This document shows positions 46,892 to 54,125 of a DNA stretch of 64,000 nt, piece by piece. The stretch lies in assembly GCF_000737595.1 (NCBI RefSeq), contig NZ_CP006271.1, positions 682,001 through 746,000 of the forward strand, given 5' to 3'. This DNA is from Synechococcus sp. KORDI-52. Its GTDB lineage: Bacteria > Cyanobacteriota > Cyanobacteriia > PCC-6307 > Cyanobiaceae. The notes under the pieces were generated by a model that had not been told where the DNA came from, searched no databases, and was given only the letters and a program-made list of their open reading frames with translations. The position numbers and the translations under genes were made by a program. Every line of letters starts with the position of its first letter. The first letter of the stretch is position 1.

Positions 46892-48804
46892 TGGCCATGG
46901 ACATTCAGATCATTCACCCTGTCGCTTCTGTGTTGATGCAACCGTCCACTTTGTCATCCATGCTTTCAGATGATATGACTGCATTCCTTTACGCTTTGAC
47001 AGCCAATGTCTGGACTTATATTGAGACTTTAGCCTTTAAGCTAAAGCCTTGGCTTAATTCCTTGATTTCTCATTATCAGTTACTCATACTTGCCGCTGCT
47101 CTTGTCTATTTTGTGGCGCGTTCGTCGCGTATGGTTTTTTTATACAGCCTTCAATGGATTGAATTTGCAGTTCGCTTGCTCCGCTTCCTTGGTGATGCGT
47201 TCTCTCAGTTGTTCTGGGTGAATCCCCGTTATCGTACCCGTCGTGCAATTCAATGTTCGTCTCAGGCTAGCTTCTCTTTTGGCTTTATATTTTCTCGATT
47301 TATCAGAGAAGGATTGTGGCTGCCTGTTGACTGGATTCGTTCGCTTGGATTTACTGATGTTTTTGCTCCCGAGCCACTCGCACAAGATAAGTGTTACGAC
47401 AAGAGAGCGTTTTATCCGTCATTCCCTCAGCGCTTCCTCATAGTCAAGAATAAGCACCTCACGATTTATTTTTTTCTGTCATTAATTCGTTTGTTTGTTC
47501 ATCGGTTTACGGTGCCAAGCTGGATACCTGGGATCACCATCAAGGAAAACAGCCACGGTGACGAATTTCCTGTCATGCGACAACTTCATCTCTTGAAGCG
47601 TCATGACGTGGAGGAAGTTTTGGAACGTTCTGAGGATTTTTCTGTCATTTATGGACCAAGAATGTGTGATGTTACACAAAATGGGCGATCCTCAGGTAAT
47701 TTCCTCCTTGGCATGCAAGTGTCATCGTCAACCTACACTCGTGACATATCCAACATGCGATTGATCTTTCGTCGAGATGACGTGGATCGTTGCCAAATGA
47801 TTGCTGCCAACGCATCTCAGGACAGTTTTTTTGTCTTTGAGGAGAGAAAGGACGTGAAGCGTGATCTTGATCGGGGTAAAGTTTTGAGCTTGCCAAATGA
47901 TCTCGTTCAACCTGTTATCAAATCGTTTGTAGAGCACTATTTTGGTATCAGTCTTCCAATGCAGGCACAGAATGCTAATGGAACAACATCAACTGATTTC
48001 AACCTGACTTGGTTCGCCGATCTCTTTTACTACATTTTTTACGATATCAATGGCGATGACAGTCGAGAAGCGGCGTTGGCTTCTGCAGATTTATTGAATC
48101 AGGATCTGGATCGTCAGATTGCCGCTGCAAAGGAACCGTCCATGAATGATTTAGAGAATGTTGACACTGTGCTGCATCGATGCCTAAAGCTACAGCGATC
48201 AGATACCCCTGGCATGGATGATCTATCCATCCGAATCAATCTCACGGGATTTCTTGTGGGAGCCGTGTTGCCTTTGCAAAATACAATCTGTCAGGTGATT
48301 GATCAGTTGCTTGCTCGGCCTCATATTCTTCAACAAGCGGTGACGGCCGCTGATCACAATGAATGGGAGATGTTGCAGGGATTTGTCTTGGAAGCATTGC
48401 GTTTTTCCCCTGGTGATCCTGTGATTTATCGCCATTGCAACACTAAAACCGAGTTGGTCTCCGCTTCCTACCGCTCGCCGGTTTCACCTAACACTTTAGT
48501 GATGGCCTGGAATTCTTCGGCAATGTTTGATCCAAAGTATGTTGATCAACCTTGGCAATTCAATCCAAAACGACAGACCCGTGATTACCTGCACTTTGGT
48601 CATATGCATCACGTCTGTGCTGGAAAATATATTGTGATGTCAGTCATACCTGCTGTTGTTCGTGAACTTCTTTCTTGTTATGAACTGGCTAGAATACCCG
48701 GAAGATGCGGTTATCCTGTTAAAAAAGGAATCACAGTCTCTGAGTTTGATGTTCTTGTTCGCCTCCGCGATTCCGATGATTCCTTGAGGGATAAGTTTCC
48801 ATGA
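46891..48804 (+). CDS. Membrane-anchored cytochrome P450 (operon gene 4)
   Basis: 637 residues, longer than usual. Residues 1-150 hold hydrophobic segments (clearest LLILAAALVYFVA, about 64-76) before the P450 fold. Seen: ExxR as E501-R504 in LEALRFSP and the heme loop HFGHMHHVCAG with Cys576. The I-helix reads LVGAVLPLQNT, lacking the (A/G)GxxT oxygen-activation motif. This recalls P450 domains that rearrange hydroperoxides rather than activate oxygen (family knowledge; assignment inferred). The start overlaps the DyP stop by one base; ATG 46897 is an alternative. The GGDEF-EAL gene follows after 7 bases. Confidence 0.9.
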   Translation: MAMDIQIIHPVASVLMQPSTLSSMLSDDMTAFLYALTANVWTYIETLAFKLKPWLNSLISHYQLLILAAALVYFVARSSRMVFLYSLQWIEFAVRLLRFLGDAFSQLFWVNPRYRTRRAIQCSSQASFSFGFIFSRFIREGLWLPVDWIRSLGFTDVFAPEPLAQDKCYDKRAFYPSFPQRFLIVKNKHLTIYFFLSLIRLFVHRFTVPSWIPGITIKENSHGDEFPVMRQLHLLKRHDVEEVLERSEDFSVIYGPRMCDVTQNGRSSGNFLLGMQVSSSTYTRDISNMRLIFRRDDVDRCQMIAANASQDSFFVFEERKDVKRDLDRGKVLSLPNDLVQPVIKSFVEHYFGISLPMQAQNANGTTSTDFNLTWFADLFYYIFYDINGDDSREAALASADLLNQDLDRQIAAAKEPSMNDLENVDTVLHRCLKLQRSDTPGMDDLSIRINLTGFLVGAVLPLQNTICQVIDQLLARPHILQQAVTAADHNEWEMLQGFVLEALRFSPGDPVIYRHCNTKTELVSASYRSPVSPNTLVMAWNSSAMFDPKYVDQPWQFNPKRQTRDYLHFGHMHHVCAGKYIVMSVIPAVVRELLSCYELARIPGRCGYPVKKGITVSEFDVLVRLRDSDDSLRDKFP

Positions 48805-48811
48805 TTCTGCC

Positions 48812-50644
48812 ATGACTCATCCTGATCTGCCGTCTGGCGACATTCTGAAGGACCAAGGTCAGGTTCGAACGGACATCGTTGACCTTCTCAGGCGAGCTGG
48901 CGTTGAGTTTTTTCGATTTCCTTTGTCACCAGAAGGAAAGGAAATGCAGGACTACTTTAAGTCTGACGACTATATTCATTGCCACTTTACCGATCAGTCG
49001 TTTGTTGAAAGTGGATCAGCAAAAAAGCTGCTTCATGCGTTTTTAGAAGATGTCCATCCCGACGATCGAGACTATATGACAAATGTGGCGGGGCAGTTGT
49101 TGGCCAGTGATGGATATGGTCATGACGTCACGAGCCGCCCCTTTCGTGGTGTTTCGCCGGATGGACGCTGGTCCTGGTATGAAGTACGGATGAGTGTGCG
49201 TCGGCAACAGAATCTTCTGATCTGCGAAGGCCTCATGGTTAATGTCGACCTTCAGCAGGATTCGTTGCTCAAATTACAGGCCAGTCTTTATCGCGATCAA
49301 CTAACTGGTCTTGGAAATCTAAAGAGTGCAGATCCTTTGCTACAGGGTCTAATTTCCGACTCCGTCACTTTGTCACTGGTTTGGATTGATTTAAAGGGTT
49401 TTGGTCGGCTTAACACATACCTTGGACGAGAAACAGGTGACGAAATTCTTCGAGCTGCCGCAAGTGTCTTGCAGAACTGGCTGCAAGAAGGAGATCATTT
49501 GATTCGGCCTGATTCAGATGAGTTTTTAATTATTTTACCTGGTCGTGATTCAAAGGCTGCACAGTCAGCAGCCCTTCAATTGCGCCGGCAATTTCCATCA
49601 TTGTTGGAAAATCTTGGAAACGGCTTTTATGGCCTTGGTTTTCATGCAGGTGTTAGTTCTTTCCCAGAACATGGAGACAATGAAGCTTCAATTTTGGCTC
49701 ATGCAGCGTCTGCCTTGGATCAGGCTAGAAGGATTAATTCTCCCACTGAGCCTGTTGTTGTTTTTGGAGAAGAAATTCCATCAAGAACTGCCGAATTATT
49801 GAATCTGGAAATGAGTCTTCGCCAAGCTGTGCTCCAGGACGAATTTCGTCTTGTTTATCAGCCGCAATGGAATGTTTCAGGTCAGATCATTGGTGCTGAA
49901 GCACTTTTGCGTTGGGAGAGTGGGAGCCTTGGCTCCGTGAGTCCTGGATCGTTTATTCCCCTGGCTGAGCAGACTGGCCAAATCCATTTGATTGGTGAAT
50001 GGGTGATCGAAGCTGCCTGCCGTGCTCTTTCATCATTTCGTGGGGATGAGAACCTACCTCCTCCACTTTCTATTAATATTTCCGCCAGTCAACTTTCTTC
50101 TCGCCAGCACGATGTCTTGGAGACGTTGTTGTTGAATTTGCATCGGTTTGAGGTTCCAGTGCATCTTCTGTATATCGAGATTACTGAGTCAGGATTCTTG
50201 GATGATCTTGCTATTCGACGGTTGAAGGGAATTCATGAAGCTGGTATCCGCCTTCATATTGATGACTTTGGTACTGGTTTTGCTAGTCTTTCCAGTCTTC
50301 TTTCCTTGCCAATTCACTCCCTCAAGCTTGATCAGAGTTTCGTTGCAAATATGCATTCTGCCAATCACAGAGAGCATAGTTCATCTGAACCTGCAGAACC
50401 TTCTGTCGCTATCTTGAATGCGAGTCTTGCTCTTGCATCGTCGATTGGGGCTTCTGCGATCGTTGAAGGGGTTGAGACCGCAGAGCAATTCAGTGTTCTT
50501 CGCGACATGGGATATCAAGTGTTTCAGGGCTATTACTTTTCTCGGCCAATCGAGTTTTCTGAATATTGTCTGCTTCTGGAACATCAGACCGACAAAGCCT
50601 TGCTTTTTTCTTTGCCTGAAGATGGAGCAAATAACCAGAGTTGA
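48812..50644 (+). CDS. PAS-GGDEF(degenerate)-EAL protein, probable c-di-GMP phosphodiesterase (operon gene 5)
   Basis: 610 residues. A PAS-like N-terminus (with VHPDDRDYM) is followed by a GGDEF-like domain whose signature is DSDEF (D234-F238) and which lacks an RxxD site, so synthesis is unlikely. The EAL domain is intact: E363 in EALLRW, NISASQL, IEITES, DDFGTGFAS, the Lys in LKLDQSF, EGVET and FQGYYFSRP. It probably hydrolyses c-di-GMP, perhaps with GTP bound to the dead GGDEF as activator. It sits 7 bases after the P450 stop, so it is part of the operon. Confidence 0.92.
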   Translation: MTHPDLPSGDILKDQGQVRTDIVDLLRRAGVEFFRFPLSPEGKEMQDYFKSDDYIHCHFTDQSFVESGSAKKLLHAFLEDVHPDDRDYMTNVAGQLLASDGYGHDVTSRPFRGVSPDGRWSWYEVRMSVRRQQNLLICEGLMVNVDLQQDSLLKLQASLYRDQLTGLGNLKSADPLLQGLISDSVTLSLVWIDLKGFGRLNTYLGRETGDEILRAAASVLQNWLQEGDHLIRPDSDEFLIILPGRDSKAAQSAALQLRRQFPSLLENLGNGFYGLGFHAGVSSFPEHGDNEASILAHAASALDQARRINSPTEPVVVFGEEIPSRTAELLNLEMSLRQAVLQDEFRLVYQPQWNVSGQIIGAEALLRWESGSLGSVSPGSFIPLAEQTGQIHLIGEWVIEAACRALSSFRGDENLPPPLSINISASQLSSRQHDVLETLLLNLHRFEVPVHLLYIEITESGFLDDLAIRRLKGIHEAGIRLHIDDFGTGFASLSSLLSLPIHSLKLDQSFVANMHSANHREHSSSEPAEPSVAILNASLALASSIGASAIVEGVETAEQFSVLRDMGYQVFQGYYFSRPIEFSEYCLLLEHQTDKALLFSLPEDGANNQS

Positions 50645-50815
50645 TGTGACTTAACTTGTTGTTCGGCTCATGTAATTTAGTTGCCACTTTTGTCATGAAT
50701 TTTGGACTTCCTGTTTTAAGTTGATCGCTAGACCGGCTTGTTGTGACTTGATCTTTAGGCCTTGTTGTCTAATAGCTGTATTTGGCTTGGCTTGAGGCGT
50801 TCCTCGGATTCTGTG
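50645..50815. other. Intergenic after the operon
   Basis: 171 T-rich bases between convergent genes with no clear hairpin plus T-run and no ORF that I can support. Confidence 0.35.
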
Positions 50816-51217
50816 TTATTCCGTGCTGATGCTTACATTGTTTTGGCAGCATTGAGGAGCTCCTCCGTTGGAGACGCTATTGAAAATTGCGTTTTGACTG
50901 GCATCGGTTTCTAGTGTGTTCTGGGCATATCTCGTGGCTCCGGTTTCAGTGCAACGGGATACAGCCTTGAATAATATTTGTCTTTCCAGGTTCTTGATCG
51001 GCGGAGCCTGGTAAGGCCAGTTTGTCTGCTCGTTTTGGTGTTGATGGGCAGGGGGTGGCTCTGAGTATGGTTGATTTGGTCCGGCTACAGGGTGTGCCTT
51101 GGACAGGCTAAAGGTTATTACTCCGATAGCAGTGATTAGACCAGTAATGCCAATAATCAATCCAGTCGTGCTGTTAACTATCCAGTAAGCCCTGATGCTT
51201 CCTGGGTTTTTTCTCAT
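50816..51217 (-). CDS. Hypothetical single-pass membrane protein preceded by a poly-G tract
   Basis: 133 residues. A short basic N-terminus and one transmembrane helix (about 17-39, TGLIIGITGLITAIGVITFSL) are followed by a Pro/Gln-rich stretch and a soluble tail with three Cys (SRCTE, QCCQN). Function unknown. On the coding strand, 16 consecutive G (51224-51239) end 6 bases before the ATG, exactly where a Shine-Dalgarno sequence sits. Expression could therefore vary with tract length. Confidence 0.55.
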   Translation of the reverse strand: MRKNPGSIRAYWIVNSTTGLIIGITGLITAIGVITFSLSKAHPVAGPNQPYSEPPPAHQHQNEQTNWPYQAPPIKNLERQILFKAVSRCTETGATRYAQNTLETDASQNAIFNSVSNGGAPQCCQNNVSISTE

Positions 51218-51223
51218 CGATTG

Positions 51224-51239
51224 CCCCCCCCCCCCCCCC
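51224..51239. repeat. 16-bp poly-C/poly-G homopolymer
   Basis: Sixteen uninterrupted C on the + strand. On the reverse strand the G-run lies 6 bases before the ATG at 51217. In-frame codons upstream of the tract contain no start codon before a stop at 51296-51298, so it is 5' UTR, not coding. Such tracts mutate readily by slipped-strand mispairing; assembly length is also uncertain. Confidence 0.85.
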
Positions 51240-51651
51240 TGTAGGTATGGGTGGGCTTTGGATTGGTGTCGAGAACACTTGTGCGCCGCCTCTGTTTATT
51301 GAATTGCATTAATGGTGTTTAGCTATGTTGTTAATTCTTCTGCGTTAAGGATTTTTGTGCATTTGGAGACTCATGGCAAATAATTGTCTCTCCTGGGTTG
51401 GCTTTCGAGATCTTCGCATTGTGTTTTCCATCTGTCGCTTCGTGCCTGACCTTTCTCCACTCGAGGCAATAACTGCTTAGGCTTTTTTAGGCGCTTTCTC
51501 GCCACCAGTCTGCTATGTCGTTTATAGGCGTCTGTGACGTTCTTTCTCGCACAATTGTCGTAAGGCTTTGTGAATGTTGCTGTTCATCGGCTGACGTTGA
51601 TCGCCCGTATGTTCATGGTTATGGAGTCGTGATTCATCGGATTTGACGCTC
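51240..51651. other. Intergenic upstream of mscS, no gene seen
   Basis: About 410 bases of AT-rich to mixed sequence with short frames only. It probably carries divergent promoters for the reverse-strand membrane protein and for mscS. No repeat or RNA gene recognised. Confidence 0.35.
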
Positions 51652-52485
51652 ATGGGGTTGTACCCGTTAGCACTGGCGACGTTCAGTATCGACAGTGTTT
51701 CCGCTCTCATCGTTCCTTTTCTGTTCAAACTTCTCGGTGCTGCTGCCCTTTGGATTGTTGGCGGCTGGCTGATCGGTTTGGCGATCCGTCTGCTTCGCCA
51801 GTTCTTCAGGAAGGGTGCACTTGATCCCACTCTTGTGAATTATCTGTTGAGCATCATCGGTGTGGTGCTCAGGGTTGTTCTTGTTGTTGCCATTCTCGGC
51901 TTCTTCGGCATCGAAACCACCAGTTTTGCCGCTCTGCTCGCTGGTGCTGGTATTGCCATTGGTGCTGCCTGGAGTGGGATGCTGGGCAATTTTGCCGCTG
52001 GGGTCTTTCTTCAGTTGTTTCGCCCGATCTCCGTTGGTGACTACATCGAGGGCGGAGGAGTGGTTGGTACTGTGAAGGAGCTAGGCATGTTTGTTACTTC
52101 GATCACTTCTGACGACAATGTGGTGAACATTGTCGGTAATGCCAAGCTGTTCGGAGACACAATCAAGAATTATTCAGCGACGCCATACCGTCGCGTTGAG
52201 CTTGTTGCGCAACTCGACAACAGTGCCGATGTGCCGCAAGCGATCAGTGTGCTGAAGGCTGGTCTCAAGAACGTCCCGAACCAAGCCAGTGGCGTTGATG
52301 CTGATGTTGAAGTTCTTGAGTTCAGCGAGCGTGGGCCCCGTTTGGCCGTCCGCCCTTACACCCACACCAGCAATTATTGGCAGGTTTATTTCGATACCAA
52401 TCGCATGATTGTTGATGTGCTGGGTCAGGCTGGGTTTCCCGTGCCCCGAATTCCTGTGGAGATGCAACGCAATTCATTGAACTAA
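51652..52485 (+). CDS. mscS: MscS-type small-conductance mechanosensitive channel
   Basis: 277 residues from the ATG at 51652 (TTG at 51643 also possible). Three transmembrane helices; the pore helix TM3 has the Gly/Ala pattern (GAGIAIGAAWSGMLGNFAAGVFLQLFRPISVGDYIEGGGVVGTV) that continues into the beta domain. The C-terminal vestibule domain follows. It releases osmolytes under hypo-osmotic shock. Its length matches E. coli MscS. It lies inside the island but with composition nearer the core. Confidence 0.92.
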   Translation: MGLYPLALATFSIDSVSALIVPFLFKLLGAAALWIVGGWLIGLAIRLLRQFFRKGALDPTLVNYLLSIIGVVLRVVLVVAILGFFGIETTSFAALLAGAGIAIGAAWSGMLGNFAAGVFLQLFRPISVGDYIEGGGVVGTVKELGMFVTSITSDDNVVNIVGNAKLFGDTIKNYSATPYRRVELVAQLDNSADVPQAISVLKAGLKNVPNQASGVDADVEVLEFSERGPRLAVRPYTHTSNYWQVYFDTNRMIVDVLGQAGFPVPRIPVEMQRNSLN

Positions 52486-52560
52486 TCCGTCTCTGGTCTT
52501 GAAAGCATATTTCTTTGCTCCAGGATGATGCTCAGCCGCCCCGGGCGATGCGTGCCGTTG

Positions 52561-52584
52561 CTGGAGCCCCGCTCCAGGGGCTCC
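52561..52584. repeat. Overlapping alternative hairpins between convergent genes
   Basis: GGAGCCCC (52563-52570) pairs perfectly with GGGGCTCC (52577-52584). Alternatively CTGGAGC (52561-52567) pairs with GCTCCAG (52571-52577). The two are mutually exclusive. Lying between the 3' ends of mscS and the reverse-strand oxygenase gene, it may act as a bidirectional 3' end, but no T-run follows. Confidence 0.45.
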
Positions 52585-52633
52585 CGACATTTGATCCGAT
52601 TGAACTGACGATCTGCCACGTCGCTCAAGCGTT

Positions 52634-53539
52634 TCATGTCTCCATGTCATCCCGATGATTGGCGCTGTTCAATCGCGCCAACATTGAGGGTGGGCCCAGT
52701 TGGTTCAAGTTGAACTGTGATCCATAGCTTGGCGTCGCTCGCTCTGAGAAAAAGCGTCGTCTCCTGGGAGTTCTGAACTGGCGAGTTGCTCTCAGGATGA
52801 GGCCGCGGTACTGGAGTGCCATTCGAACGGTTTTGCTTTGCCACTCAGGTGCCTTTGGCCAGTTGAGGCTCCGCAGTGTCTTTGGATCCAGCAGGCTGCA
52901 CACAATGGATCGCAGCCATGGATGCATTGGAGCGGGCCAGGGGGTTAGCAGCATCGTTACCGTGGCATCCGCGATGTGTTGGTTGCTTGCAGCACAGCCA
53001 AAGAGTTCAACATCGGCGTTCTGATTGAGCTCCATCAACTCCCGCAGACTGCGTGGACGTTGCTCGATCTGCATCAGGCTGCCCACATGATCCCAGAACA
53101 GGAACAACGCCTTTTGTTCCTCCGGCTGTAGAGCTCTCCAGCCGTAATTCTCGATCCAGCGAATGGGCTCGGCCACGAAACCTGAGAGCACGTAGGCGTA
53201 ATCCGACTGGCGAATGGCGTAGCTGCCATGAATTCGATTGAGGCGCTGGATGATGGCCTTGCCCCCGGGACTGTCCGGACCGAGCCGTACCAGTTCTGCC
53301 ACGATCAGGGCCGTGTCGTCGTAGCGCTTTCGAGGGCGTTGTTCGAATTCGCCGGTCTGGTGCAGCAACCCTGAAATCGATGGAAGACAGAAGGTCTTCA
53401 GCAAGGCCAGCTCCAGTGCCCGGTTCATGTCCCACGGGAAGAGGAGCCCCACCAGATCCCTGCACCGTTCCAGAATGATGGGATCCAATGTCCTGTCCAT
53501 GTCTTGATCCGAGCTTCGCTCTGACCCAGAACGCGTCAT
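52634..53539 (-). CDS. MpaB/DUF2236-type oxygenase
   Basis: 301 residues from the ATG at 53539 (GTG 53569 and ATG 53500 are alternatives). The segment RLNRIHGSYAIRQSDYAYVLSGFVAEPIRWIENYGWRAL ... EEQKALFLFWDHVGSLMQI matches the helical MpaB/latex-clearing-type family, in which a b-type heme is bound by a conserved His (here probably in RIHGSY). Family members cleave isoprenoid double bonds or are uncharacterised. It lacks a signal peptide. It lies on the same strand as the haloperoxidase, about 590 bases downstream of it. Confidence 0.65.
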   Translation of the reverse strand: MTRSGSERSSDQDMDRTLDPIILERCRDLVGLLFPWDMNRALELALLKTFCLPSISGLLHQTGEFEQRPRKRYDDTALIVAELVRLGPDSPGGKAIIQRLNRIHGSYAIRQSDYAYVLSGFVAEPIRWIENYGWRALQPEEQKALFLFWDHVGSLMQIEQRPRSLRELMELNQNADVELFGCAASNQHIADATVTMLLTPWPAPMHPWLRSIVCSLLDPKTLRSLNWPKAPEWQSKTVRMALQYRGLILRATRQFRTPRRRRFFSERATPSYGSQFNLNQLGPPSMLARLNSANHRDDMET

Positions 53540-54125
53540 GGAAAGGATGTTCGTAACCCGCCTGTTCACAAGCTTTACTCTAACGATATGTGCTGGCTCT
53601 AGTGCAAGAAAGATCTGGCAGTTTCTTTCTTCAGGTCGCTTTTTATTTTCGGCAAAGCTCTCTTTTGTTTCAAGTGTTGAGTTTCTGGAGGTGGTTCTTC
53701 GAGTCTGTATTTGTCAGCCTTTTTCTCCATAGGACTCCGTCCGTTTGTGTTGCTGGTAACTGTTTCATGTGGCTAAGATAGCATCTTTTACGTTTTGCCT
53801 GGAGTTATATCCTAATGCGGGACGCCAGCATGCTGGTCTTCTCAACATGGATGGTTTTAAATTTCCATCCCCTGTTCTTGATTCCCTCTTGGATTGAGCG
53901 GTTCGAAGCTTCGCTCTTGAATGCCTTTCGTCTTGATCAGATGCTTCACTGTTGTCAATGTGTGCCTTGCTGTGTTCGAAGACCAGCTCTTCAGGCTCCT
54001 CAAGTCTTCTTTGTTCAGCGGTCCCGCTTTGCTTCCCATAGGAAAAATCAGCGGCCGCGTTGGTAGCGCGATCCGCTGATTGCTTTGACATGTTGGAATC
54101 AATCTCGATTCACCTAAGCCAGGAC
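53540..54125. other. Gap between oxygenase and haloperoxidase genes
   Basis: About 590 bases. The best candidate is a reverse frame from ATG 54091 to 53765 (108 codons, MSKQSADRATNAAADFSYG..., highly charged), 35 bases downstream of the haloperoxidase stop. I see no ribosome-binding site or domain and give it low weight. The rest appears non-coding and T-rich. Confidence 0.3.
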
